Of a DNA stretch of 19,581 nt, positions 9,037 through 17,159 are shown one piece after another. Location: assembly GCA_963742955.1 (NCBI GenBank), contig CAVUOA010000007.1, positions 1 through 19,581 of the forward strand, given 5' to 3'. Origin of the DNA: CAVUOA01 sp963742955 (GTDB lineage Bacteria > Bacteroidota > Ignavibacteria > Tepidaquicellales > OLB5). How positions within the stretch are numbered: the stretch's first letter is position 1; each line of letters opens with the position of its first letter. A model generated the notes under the pieces. It saw nothing but the letters and a program-made list of their open reading frames with translations. It was not told the DNA's origin and made no database searches. The position numbers were made by a program, and so were the translations under genes.

Positions 9037-9809
9037 ATATCAACTATTTCAGCATCCCAGATTGTTATTTTCTTACCTTTAATTACAGTATAAGCGCCCG
9101 GGTAAGGTTTGGTTTGGGCACGTATAAAATCTTTGATCCTTTTTGTGTTCCAATCCCAGTTTATTAAACCGTCCTCAGGTTTTCTTTGGGGAACAACCGT
9201 TGCTTTAGAATGGTCCTGCTTAATTCTCGGTGCGGTTCCGTCAGATATTCTTGGCAGAAATTCTTCAATTATAGAAAGTGAAGCTGCTGCAGTTTTATTA
9301 ATAAGCTCTTGTATAGTATCATTCGGTTTAATGGAAATTTTTTTTTGAGCTATGATGTCACCATCATCAACCCCGTCATCGAGATAAAAAAAAGTTAATC
9401 CGGTTTCTTTCTCACCATTAATGATAGCCCAAACAAGAGGCGCCCCGCCCCGGTACTTCGGAAGAAGTGAAGAATGCATTCCAGCGCAGCCCATGGGAGC
9501 AATTTCTCTTAAGCTTTTCGGTATTAAATAGTACCATCCAATTACAAGCATAAAATCTGGATTGAATTTTTCAATATCATGTTTGTATGAAATCATTTTA
9601 TCAGTTATCTCAATAACCGGGATGTTGAACTCCCTTTTAAAATCAAAAAAATCAGCAAACAAAACGTTTTTAACCGGGGATTTGGAATAATTGATTTTGA
9701 ATTCCTGCGGAATGGTGAAAATGCAAAGAACCTCAGCCAATTTTTTTTCAATTATAAACCGGCAGCATTTATAACCCAGTTCAGTTGCCCCAAAAAATAC
9801 TAATTTCAT
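9033..9809 (-). CDS. Formyltransferase, probably sugar N-formyltransferase
   Basis: About 258 residues of the formyl_transferase fold (methionyl-tRNA formyltransferase/ArnA/WbtJ type), which moves a formyl group from N10-formyl-tetrahydrofolate to an amine. From the ATG at 9809, MKLVFFGATELG starts the N-terminal sheet, HSSLLPKYRGGAP begins at residue 112, DDGD at 148-151 supplies the acidic residue, and a short C-terminal domain with TKPYPGAY follows. An upstream start at 9848 would overlap the asparagine synthase gene and add 13 odd residues; ATG at 9809 lies 7 bases after that stop and fits the family. At this length it lacks the full tRNA-reading domain context, and the aminotransferase-rich setting favours an amino sugar as acceptor. 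The residue two before the catalytic His is Gly, where ArnA and Fmt have Asn. Confidence 0.87.
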   Translation of the reverse strand: MKLVFFGATELGYKCCRFIIEKKLAEVLCIFTIPQEFKINYSKSPVKNVLFADFFDFKREFNIPVIEITDKMISYKHDIEKFNPDFMLVIGWYYLIPKSLREIAPMGCAGMHSSLLPKYRGGAPLVWAIINGEKETGLTFFYLDDGVDDGDIIAQKKISIKPNDTIQELINKTAAASLSIIEEFLPRISDGTAPRIKQDHSKATVVPQRKPEDGLINWDWNTKRIKDFIRAQTKPYPGAYTVIKGKKITIWDAEIVDI

Positions 9810-9816
9810 TTTATTA

Positions 9817-11694
9817 TTAAGGATTATACAATTTATTCCACCATTCAAAACACAGGAGTGACCAGATTAAAAGTCGTCTGTTTGTTTTGCCTTCGAAGTG
9901 TTCATTCATTAAATCCTGAACCATCTTGGGCTGAACATAATCATAAATCCGCGCTTTTTTGTTGACTAATAGGTTTTTTATGTAATCTATGCTTTCTCCT
10001 TTAAACCAGCTTGCATCGGGAGCTGAAAATCCTTGTTTTATTCCGGTAGTGAATGAATCGGGTACATATTGTGTAAATGCCTTTCTCATGATAATTTTGC
10101 CGTCATTGGTCTGATAGTAAAACTTCTCAATTTTTGGCCCCGGTTCATTTTCGTTAATACGTATTACCTCTGAAAGATTTTTCAGCTTGAAATGAACAGG
10201 TATTTTCATCGCAAAATCCACAAGGTCATTATCAAGAAACGGTACTCTGGTTTCAAGACTGTGAGCCATACTTAATTTATCTTCAACAATTAAAATCCCG
10301 GGCAGAAAAGTTTTAATTTCGAAATATAAAGATAAATTTACGTATTCTTCATGAGACATTTTTTTCATCTCTTTGTGAGCGAGGACATTTTTGAAAACAT
10401 CTCCGGTCTGGTAATTCCAAATTCTCGGATAAATATCAGGCTGGAAGAAATTGGGTTTATAACTGTCCGGAATCAGCCTTTGCCAGTACTTATAATATTT
10501 TTCAATGTAATGATTCCAGTCATAATTTACCACAGCCCTGTAATATCGCCAGGGGTATCCTGCAAAAAGTTCATCACCCCCGCTTCCCGACAAAACAACT
10601 TTAACAAATTTACTTGCCAGTCTGGAAACATAATAATTCGGATATGACTGACCGACACGGAGATCTTCAAGATGCCATATCAGATATTTCATTATTCTCT
10701 CCATGTCTCCGGCTTTTAAAACGACCTCATAATGTTCTGTTTTATATTTATTGGAAAGAAATTCAGCTTTACTCCTTTCGTCATATCCGAGTTCTAGTCC
10801 TGAAGCAGATGAAAGGTCAAAGCCGCAGGTAAAAGTCTTAAGGTCCCTGATGTTTTTGGCTGCCACACAGGTTATAGAGCCTGAATCCATGCCGCCGCTT
10901 AAATACGAACCGACTTCTACATCACTAATTAATTGCCTGTTGACCGCCTGTTCAAAAAGTCTTCTTAGTTCTTCAATACATTCATTTTCGCTTTTTGTAT
11001 CTTCTTTCTTGAAATCGTAATCCCAGTATTGGTTAATTTTTATGGAATTTCTGTCACCTAATTTCAAATTTAAAAAACTTGCAGCAGGCAGCATTTTTAT
11101 GTTTTCGAAAAGTGTAAGGTCAGAGAATATATTCTGAAATGAGAAGTATTCATTGAGCGCTTCAATGCAAACTTTTACAGAAACACCCGGATGTCTTAAC
11201 ATTGCTTTGATTTCAGATGAAAATATAAATACCCCGTTTACATAATAATAGTAAAGGGGTTTAACGCCGTACCTATCCCGGGCTAAAAAAAGTTCATTCT
11301 CCTTATTGTTCCAGATTGCAAAAGCAAACATGCCGTTGAACTTCTTGATACAGTCTTTGCCCCAGTGTTCATACGATTTAAGAATAACCTCGGTATCGGT
11401 TTTAGAATGAAATTTATAACCCAGAGATTCCAGCTCGACTCTCAATTCAAGGAAATTGTAAACTTCCCCGTTATAGCTTATTATCAAGCTTCCATCATCA
11501 TTTTGCATTGGTTGATGACCTAGCGGAGAGAGGTCAATAATAGCTAGTCTTCTGTGACCGAATCCGACAAACGAGTTAGTCCAATAACCTTCACCGTCCG
11601 GACCCCGATGAATAATGGTATCGGTCATCTTTCTCAATATATTTATTGAAATCGGTTTGCCGTCTACGTTAAATATTCCTACTATTCCGCACAT
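9817..11694 (-). CDS. asnB: Asparagine synthase-like glutamine amidotransferase (intact copy)
   Basis: A full-length 625-residue two-domain enzyme. The N-terminal class II glutaminase domain begins MCGIVGIF with nucleophile C2 and shows RGPDGEG at 30-36, GHRRLAIIDL at 46-55, YNGEVYN at 74-80 and TDTEV near 100. The C-terminal ATP-pyrophosphatase domain has the PP-loop SGGMDSG at 266-272, SGSGGDELFAGY at 369-380 and SMAHSLETRVPFLD later. Housekeeping asparagine synthesis is possible, but in glycan loci such proteins (WbpS, WbmE type) are linked to amidation of sugar uronic acids, and that fits here. It is 7 bases upstream of the formyltransferase and 141 bases downstream of the first DegT gene. 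A second, broken paralogue lies at 17173-19107. Confidence 0.92.
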   Translation of the reverse strand: MCGIVGIFNVDGKPISINILRKMTDTIIHRGPDGEGYWTNSFVGFGHRRLAIIDLSPLGHQPMQNDDGSLIISYNGEVYNFLELRVELESLGYKFHSKTDTEVILKSYEHWGKDCIKKFNGMFAFAIWNNKENELFLARDRYGVKPLYYYYVNGVFIFSSEIKAMLRHPGVSVKVCIEALNEYFSFQNIFSDLTLFENIKMLPAASFLNLKLGDRNSIKINQYWDYDFKKEDTKSENECIEELRRLFEQAVNRQLISDVEVGSYLSGGMDSGSITCVAAKNIRDLKTFTCGFDLSSASGLELGYDERSKAEFLSNKYKTEHYEVVLKAGDMERIMKYLIWHLEDLRVGQSYPNYYVSRLASKFVKVVLSGSGGDELFAGYPWRYYRAVVNYDWNHYIEKYYKYWQRLIPDSYKPNFFQPDIYPRIWNYQTGDVFKNVLAHKEMKKMSHEEYVNLSLYFEIKTFLPGILIVEDKLSMAHSLETRVPFLDNDLVDFAMKIPVHFKLKNLSEVIRINENEPGPKIEKFYYQTNDGKIIMRKAFTQYVPDSFTTGIKQGFSAPDASWFKGESIDYIKNLLVNKKARIYDYVQPKMVQDLMNEHFEGKTNRRLLIWSLLCFEWWNKLYNP

Positions 11695-11835
11695 GTTTCG
11701 TATATTTTATATTAAGCAGGGTGGTCCCTTGGGAGTTTCTTAAAAATCGATTTATACCTTAATTTAGTAAAATGGATTAAACTTTAATATACTCTAATTA
11801 ATATATTCAGGAAATAAACTAATGACAAAATATGT

Positions 11836-13005
11836 TCATATTTTATATTTTTCTATTATCTCCGTTATATAATTGAATTCGACCTCACTCATGGACGGAA
11901 ATAGCGGAAATGCGATGCTGCAGCTATATGCAATATAAGAGTTAGGGCATTGCTCGGATTTGAGATTATATTTATTTCTGTAGTATTCAAGCATGTGAAC
12001 TGAATGAGTACCGGGCCTTGTTGAAACACCGTTTTTCTGCAGGTAATCCATGAATTCATTTCTTTTTTTACTGGTCTTTTCCACATTATTAAGTGTTATT
12101 GGTTCGGGCTCAAACATACATACATAAGACTGAAAACCATGCTGATAATTGGAATCTCTGAATGGTGTTTTAAGCCATGGTATATGTTCTGAGAAGTACT
12201 TGTCATATTTTTCTGCTATAAGAAGTCTGTTCTTGTATATTTTATTTGCCCTGTTCATTTGAGTACAACCAATAGATGCCTGAATATCCGTCATCCGGTA
12301 ATTAAACCCGAGGTAAGGAAACTCAGGTAATATATAAGGTTTCCCGCTAAGGTGTCTCTGACGGTCGGAAACCATTGCTCCATGGTCTCTCATTGACCGG
12401 AGTTTTTCTGCTATTTTATCATTGTTAGTTGTTACCATTCCTCCTTCTCCGGTAGTAATTGCTTTGCGCGGGTGAAAGCTAAAACACCCGGTAATGCCAA
12501 AATTCCCAACATGTACGTTTTTATATTTAGATGCAAAACCGCAAGCTGCATCTTCAACAATATGTATATTATATTTTGCTGCAGTTTCAGCTACTTTTTC
12601 CATTTCTGCAGCAAGTCCAAACAAATGAACGGGAATTATTACTTTAGTTTTTTTTGATATTAGTTTTTCTAAGTTAGATGTGTTTATATTGTAAGTTTTT
12701 AAATCAATATCACAAAAAACAGGTTTTGCTCCCAGAGATTCGACAGCATTTGCTGTGGCTACCCAAGTGAATGACGGAAGAATTACTTCATCATCCTGTC
12801 CAATTCCAAGTGCTGCCAGAGAAAGATGAAGTGCAGTTGTACAGCTTGTAACAGCGATAGAATGTTTAACACCGGTAAAGGAGCACCACTTTTTTTCAAA
12901 TTCTTCCACAAATGGGCCTTGAACAACCCAACCGGTTCGAAGAGGTTCGAGTATAGTTGAAAACTCCTCTTCTGTAAATACTGTTTTTGCTATAGGTATT
13001 TTCAT
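11836..13005 (-). CDS. DegT/DnrJ/EryC1/StrS-family sugar aminotransferase (first of three)
   Basis: A 389-residue PLP-dependent aminotransferase. TSCTTALHLSL at 53-63 is the cofactor phosphate site, FHPRKAITTGEGG at 177-189 carries K181 as Schiff-base lysine, and GFNYRMTDIQASIG follows. The pyridine-binding segment is EDAAC at 151-155, so the residue three after D152 is Cys where the other two copies here have His. Its ATG touches the TAA of the SDR gene upstream (TAAATG), and the two probably act in sequence on one nucleotide sugar: epimerisation or dehydration, then transamination. A 141-base spacer follows, in which I see no clear promoter, terminator or reading frame. Confidence 0.92.
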   Translation of the reverse strand: MKIPIAKTVFTEEEFSTILEPLRTGWVVQGPFVEEFEKKWCSFTGVKHSIAVTSCTTALHLSLAALGIGQDDEVILPSFTWVATANAVESLGAKPVFCDIDLKTYNINTSNLEKLISKKTKVIIPVHLFGLAAEMEKVAETAAKYNIHIVEDAACGFASKYKNVHVGNFGITGCFSFHPRKAITTGEGGMVTTNNDKIAEKLRSMRDHGAMVSDRQRHLSGKPYILPEFPYLGFNYRMTDIQASIGCTQMNRANKIYKNRLLIAEKYDKYFSEHIPWLKTPFRDSNYQHGFQSYVCMFEPEPITLNNVEKTSKKRNEFMDYLQKNGVSTRPGTHSVHMLEYYRNKYNLKSEQCPNSYIAYSCSIAFPLFPSMSEVEFNYITEIIEKYKI

Positions 13006-13998
13006 TTATTCAAACATTTTCCATTTATTTCCGAAACGTTTTATATGTTCTTTTCTCCACACAATGAGTTTTCTCAGACCTTCTTCAAGGTTTGTTTTTG
13101 CCTTGAACCCGATTTCCTTTTCAGCTTTTTCAGTTGATCCTATTCTGTTAGTGACGAATGTTTTGCCTTCCGGGCGGTATTCTATTTCTAATTTTGAACC
13201 GGTAATTTTTAAAAGTGATTCAGCAAGTTCTTTAATCGAAGTTTTTACTCCCATGCCAACATTATAAAATGTATCAACCGTGTCTGCTTTTAGACCCAGC
13301 ACATTAGCTTCAGCAGTATCCTCAACGTATATGAAATCATATGCCTGGGAGCCGTCACCGTATACTATGGGTGGTTTGTTTTGGTCGAGGTTATCCAGAA
13401 TTTTCATGATAACCGCTATATATGTTCCTTTATAATCCTGTCTGGGCCCGTAAACGTTCATATAGCGCATTCCAATATAATTCACGGCGTATCTTTCATA
13501 AAAAGCTCTCGCCATAGCTTCTCCGGCTATTTTTGTGGCTCCGTAAAATGTCCTGTTATTAAACGGGTGTTCCTCGGTCATTGGAATCTGCACAGCATCT
13601 CCGTAAACCGAGGCAGATGATGAATACACTAATCTTTCAATTTTGTTATCTCTGCATGCTTCTAAAACATTAAAAGTACCTCTGATATTTGTATCAAAGG
13701 CAGCATGGGGGTAATCGTAGCACTGCAGAAGCCACAATGCAGCAAGATGTATTACCATGTCACATTCTTTCATAGCAGCATTTAAAATGTCTGTTTGAAG
13801 TATATCACCCCCTGCTTCGAAAACCCTTGCCCTCGGGTCTTTTAAAGCGTTCTCGATATTATCGACGGTGCCCCTGACAAAATTATCGTAAATAATAACT
13901 TTATTAATGTCTTCTCTAAGAATTCTATCAACAACATGAGAGCCAATAAAGCCTGCACCGCCAATTACTAATATGTTTTTACCTTTAATATCTGGCAT
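13006..13998 (-). CDS. GalE-like NAD-dependent epimerase/dehydratase (extended SDR)
   Basis: A 330-residue extended SDR of normal length. GGAGFIGS at 13-20 binds NAD, SSSASVYG at 126-133 holds the active-site serine region, Y152-x3-K156 is the catalytic pair, and RYMNVYGPRQ near 177-186 is the nucleotide-sugar binding strand common in UDP-glucose/UDP-GlcNAc 4-epimerases and 4,6-dehydratase relatives. It starts with ATG 20 bases after the glycosyltransferase gene and ends flush against the DegT start. Pattern favours an epimerase of a UDP-hexose or UDP-hexuronic acid, but a dehydratase cannot be excluded. It differs clearly from the other SDR at 2864-3841. Confidence 0.9.
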   Translation of the reverse strand: MPDIKGKNILVIGGAGFIGSHVVDRILREDINKVIIYDNFVRGTVDNIENALKDPRARVFEAGGDILQTDILNAAMKECDMVIHLAALWLLQCYDYPHAAFDTNIRGTFNVLEACRDNKIERLVYSSSASVYGDAVQIPMTEEHPFNNRTFYGATKIAGEAMARAFYERYAVNYIGMRYMNVYGPRQDYKGTYIAVIMKILDNLDQNKPPIVYGDGSQAYDFIYVEDTAEANVLGLKADTVDTFYNVGMGVKTSIKELAESLLKITGSKLEIEYRPEGKTFVTNRIGSTEKAEKEIGFKAKTNLEEGLRKLIVWRKEHIKRFGNKWKMFE

Positions 13999-14018
13999 TG
14001 GTTAAAATAAAAAGAAAT

Positions 14019-15203
14019 TTAATTAAAATCGTATAAATTCATCAGTTCTTCGAATACAGCCTGAGCTTTGGAGGCAACTGCTTCGAGTGAATAATATTTT
14101 TTCATGCTTTCACGCATATTTTTATAATGGTTTGGGTTATTTATAACTTTAAGTATGGCTTCTTTATGTCCCTCAAGAGTATCGGGTACTTCACCCAATT
14201 CATCCATATTGTTCCCAATATAGTTTCTCATGGAGTAACTGACAACAGGTGTATTGCAAGCCAAGCTTTCAAGAGGAGCAATTCCGGTTCCACCGAAATA
14301 GTCTTTCCTCAGAGCCATCAGAACATAGACATCAGATGCTGAATAATATTTATCCAATTCCGAGTTAAGAATTCTTCCTAAAACAATTACACCAGATTCG
14401 ATTGCGTATTCATTAAATTCATCGTCATCCGAATTTCCTATAACAACGAGCTTAATTTCAGGGCGTTCTTTTTTAATTTCTTTCCAGATATCAATTAGTT
14501 CTTTTGGCTGTTTAAGGTTATACAATCTGCCAACGTATAAGATATACTTTTTATCTGGTTCCCATCCAATTTTTTTCCGGGCTGCATTTTTTGGTATAGT
14601 AATCATTTTATCTACATCCAAGCCCGAGCTGAAAATTGTGTAGCGTATTTTCGGGCAGGCTTTTTCCAAATAAGGAATCTGAAAAAAATCACAAAGGAGA
14701 AAGTAATCAATTCTTTTTAATAACCGTTTTTCAACCTGAATGTCTACGAAGTCTTTTAGTTTTCTAAAACCCTTTCTCATAGTTATTCTGAAGAAAGGTG
14801 ACCAGTCCCCGTGATGGCTGCAAACAATGGGGTGTTTCTTGCCGAAAAAAAATGAAACCTGGTATGTTAACCAAGTATGAATATGAGAGATAAAAAGTAA
14901 AGATTTTGTTTTCTTCAACTCTTTTTTAAGCTCCCAAACAAATTTCAGCGAAAATTCGCCAAATGGTTTTATTATTACAGCCGGAAATACTCTATGTTTT
15001 ACACCTTGAACTTCTTTTTCATAATAATTATTGGTGAATCCGTCGAGACGCCACATTTCAACCGTATATTCCGGATAAAATCTTTTGAAATTCCGGGCAA
15101 GGTTGCTGCCAAAACCATATGTATAAAAGCGGTCTTCAGAATCAGGTTTTCGGGGTACATGTTCAGGTTCATAATTATTGTGTATGTATATAATCTTTTT
15201 CAA
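14019..15203 (-). CDS. Glycosyltransferase family 4 (GT-B fold)
   Basis: A 394-residue retaining GT-B glycosyltransferase, likely adding one sugar to a lipid-linked oligosaccharide on the inner face of the membrane. The C-terminal donor domain is plain: ILYVGRLYNLKQ at 221-232, VVIGNSDDDEF near 253-263, YYSASDVYVLMA at 286-297, then GTGIAPLESLACNTPVVSY at 305-323. The second glutamate of the EX7E motif (E312) is present, but the position of the first is Gly304. SHHGDW at 129-134 is a plausible acceptor-side motif. The start is TTG, 2 bases after the PIG-L gene stop; no closer ATG fits. It is the only clear GT-B enzyme in the window. Confidence 0.9.
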   Translation of the reverse strand: MKKIIYIHNNYEPEHVPRKPDSEDRFYTYGFGSNLARNFKRFYPEYTVEMWRLDGFTNNYYEKEVQGVKHRVFPAVIIKPFGEFSLKFVWELKKELKKTKSLLFISHIHTWLTYQVSFFFGKKHPIVCSHHGDWSPFFRITMRKGFRKLKDFVDIQVEKRLLKRIDYFLLCDFFQIPYLEKACPKIRYTIFSSGLDVDKMITIPKNAARKKIGWEPDKKYILYVGRLYNLKQPKELIDIWKEIKKERPEIKLVVIGNSDDDEFNEYAIESGVIVLGRILNSELDKYYSASDVYVLMALRKDYFGGTGIAPLESLACNTPVVSYSMRNYIGNNMDELGEVPDTLEGHKEAILKVINNPNHYKNMRESMKKYYSLEAVASKAQAVFEELMNLYDFN

Positions 15204-15205
15204 TA

Positions 15206-15868
15206 TTACAGTTTTAAATGGTATATTTCAAATGCTTCAGCATATTCAAGCCCGAACTGGGCGCCTCTGGCTCTCATAAGCCCTTTCATTACGTCCTTTG
15301 CGAAATAATACCCCCCGCTCTTTGTTGTAGACCATTGAGATTTATAGCTCTGCGCCGCTTTAATTTTCAACTCAACTATTTTTTCGGTTAACCTCACATG
15401 CATTTGCGGGCGGAAGTTATAACCGCTTCTTATTACTTCAAAACCGAATATTGTTTTTTCCCTGAACAATCTCAAAACCTCGTCTGCCAAAACAAGATGG
15501 TCCTGGTGAATATCATGTATTGGCGGTGAAAACACTACATCTACATCAGACGTAGTTGCAATTTCATATAGTATATTTCGTATCTTTGACCGGTAGTCAT
15601 GAAAAATTCTTGTAGGTATATCAAATACTTTAACAGGAATTTTTTCCAAACCCAGTATCTTAAAAGATTTTTTTTGATCATTCAGGTCTCTCATTTTACC
15701 ATCTTCATACCGGTCTGACATAACATAAATTCTTAAATTAATGTTATTCAGATACTTTATAATTGTTCCTGCACATCCGACTTCGAAATCGTCAGGATGC
15801 GCTCCTAAAACGACTACGTTTTTTTTCTTTTTGGATTTAGGGTTTGGCTGTAAGATATACTCGGTCAT
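15206..15868 (-). CDS. PIG-L/LmbE-family N-deacetylase
   Basis: About 220 residues of the zinc-dependent PIG-L fold, which removes an N-acetyl group from GlcNAc-type sugars. From the ATG at 15868, AHPDDFEVGCAGT covers 23-35 with the zinc-binding HPDD at 24-27, and HQDH at 121-124 completes the site. The frame is open to a TTG at 15922, which would add 18 polar residues and overlap the preceding gene; the ATG is preferred. It ends 2 bases before the GT4 gene, so deacetylation may prepare or follow that transfer, as known for PIG-L partners of glycosyltransferases elsewhere. Soluble, no signal peptide. Confidence 0.9.
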   Translation of the reverse strand: MTEYILQPNPKSKKKKNVVVLGAHPDDFEVGCAGTIIKYLNNINLRIYVMSDRYEDGKMRDLNDQKKSFKILGLEKIPVKVFDIPTRIFHDYRSKIRNILYEIATTSDVDVVFSPPIHDIHQDHLVLADEVLRLFREKTIFGFEVIRSGYNFRPQMHVRLTEKIVELKIKAAQSYKSQWSTTKSGGYYFAKDVMKGLMRARGAQFGLEYAEAFEIYHLKL

Positions 15869-15902
15869 AAGTTTATTATATTTTGTTGATGTATGATTAG
15901 GA

Positions 15903-16584
15903 CTATTTTTTCCATTTTGCAACTAATAATCTTCTGCTTATAAAAGCCAGAATTATATAAAAGTAAATGGTTATTAATATAAACAAGATTGCGGATTTTA
16001 TTGCGAAATAATACAGTCCATTTTTATAAAAATTCAGATTATTGGAGTAAATGCTGGAATTATAGTAAAGATTTTTATAAAATAAACTCAGGAATTTTCT
16101 CAAGACAAAACTCACATGAAGATTGTTTGAAAAATATACATTTTCGTAGTACTTGAAATAATCCTTTCCAAGAATAGTTTTCCTTGTTACTAAAACAGAA
16201 TCCTGTAAAATATCTTTTGCTTTCCAAAAGAATAACCTGTTAGATATTTCGATTGCATTTAATGGCCCCATTTCCAGCCTGTAAATGGAACCATAAGTGG
16301 GGTCTAGAACTATCCATTTTCTATATTTACTTAGATATACTTCACATACTACGTGCAAAGGGTATCCCAGGCGGTTATTATACCCGTCATCTAATGCGTC
16401 ACCTCCCTGAAGGGTTATAATCCTGCACGGTAATTGGTATTTATCGCAAATTGATTTGAATATCTTTGAATTTGTACCGCATTCTGCAAGACCCAGATTG
16501 TCTTTGTTAATATTAAAATAACTAATCGCCTCGTTAAGTAAAGTATCATTGTTTTCAAGTAATCTATAGATACAAGACGGTCAT
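15903..16584 (-). pseudogene. Transglutaminase-like membrane protein with a frame break near its start
   Basis: The coding signal covers a transglutaminase-like cysteine-protease fold: LAECGTNS (Cys codon at 16479-16481), PLHVVCEVY (His at 16353-16355) and VLDPTYG (Asp at 16302-16304), so a full Cys-His-Asp triad with normal spacing. Near the C-terminus a single hydrophobic span is followed by a basic tail (RRLLVAKWKK). In this frame no ATG, GTG or TTG precedes the Cys; the first TTG, at 16358, would cut the Cys off. An ATG at 16584 overlaps the upstream stop as TAATG but its frame stops after six codons. One surplus base near 16570 would join them into about 226 residues. Alternatives are sequence error, a real lesion, or one protein with the upstream gene. 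Such proteins occur in glycan loci; their reaction is unknown. Confidence 0.6.
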
Positions 16585-17078
16585 TATGTAATTCTAAATT
16601 CCCCGGTATCTTCGCTGAAATTATTCAGTTTGGAAACAATGACCGAGCTGTAGAAAATCTGGTTCCAGAATATGCCGGGTTTGTCTGATTTGGATAAAAC
16701 CAAATACATAGAATCAATGGAGCCGGGATTTTCATATGTTATAAATATTTTATTTGTTACAGGATTAATTGCATCGGGCTGTTCGATTTTTACAGTATCG
16801 TAATAGTCGAACGAATCTTTTAAAATTCTGAATTTTTTATTACACTCAATTGCAATCTTTTCTTTATCTATTAATTTAATATTAACTCTTGATATGTTAT
16901 CGTAAGATTTCGGAATTTGGTAAAAATATTCAAGATTTCCCATAGGTACTACACATGAATAATGCCAGAATTTATCAAAAGAAATGTTTACTATCCATAG
17001 CACTACAATGAAGGAGACAGTTGCAATTATAAATTGCCTGAAAATGTAAGAATGAAATATAAATCTTATAAGGCTCAA
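16584..17078 (-). CDS. Membrane-anchored protein of unknown function
   Basis: I do not recognise this 164-residue protein. It has a short basic N-terminus, one hydrophobic span at about 14-31, and then some 130 polar residues rich in Lys, Asp and aromatic residues that would lie outside the cytoplasm. The last third reads like beta-strands. The start is taken as TTG at 17078: the frame is open back to a TGA near 17111 but offers no ATG, and the next Met is past the membrane span. It ends in tandem TAA TGA, and the same frame continues into the transglutaminase-like domain, so it may be that protein's N-terminal half. It lies 94 bases after the broken asparagine synthase gene, with a candidate promoter between. 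Confidence 0.55.
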   Translation of the reverse strand: MSLIRFIFHSYIFRQFIIATVSFIVVLWIVNISFDKFWHYSCVVPMGNLEYFYQIPKSYDNISRVNIKLIDKEKIAIECNKKFRILKDSFDYYDTVKIEQPDAINPVTNKIFITYENPGSIDSMYLVLSKSDKPGIFWNQIFYSSVIVSKLNNFSEDTGEFRIT

Positions 17079-17159
17079 GGTTGTTACATAATATTTTAAT
17101 TCAAAATGTCAGCACTCAGACTGATGTATTTATTCAGGTTCTATTTTTGATTCAATTTA

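Noticed and set aside
9810..9848. N-terminal extension of the formyltransferase from a start at 9848
   Set aside because: It would overlap the asparagine synthase C-terminus by 32 bases and add residues foreign to the family; ATG at 9809 matches the fold's first strand.
11695..11835. GC-richer patch (CCCAAGGGACCACCC on the minus strand) in the spacer as a terminator or operator
   Set aside because: Only 3-4 base-pair stems with tiny loops and no T-run in the right place; not supportable as a terminator or binding site.
11889..12086. Short minus-strand frame of 65 codons
   Set aside because: It lies wholly within the DegT aminotransferase gene in another frame and has no independent support.
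16581..16586. Stop-codon readthrough or selenocysteine at the TGA after TAA
   Set aside because: Two different stops in tandem, no SECIS-like hairpin seen, and selenocysteine would not explain the TAA.
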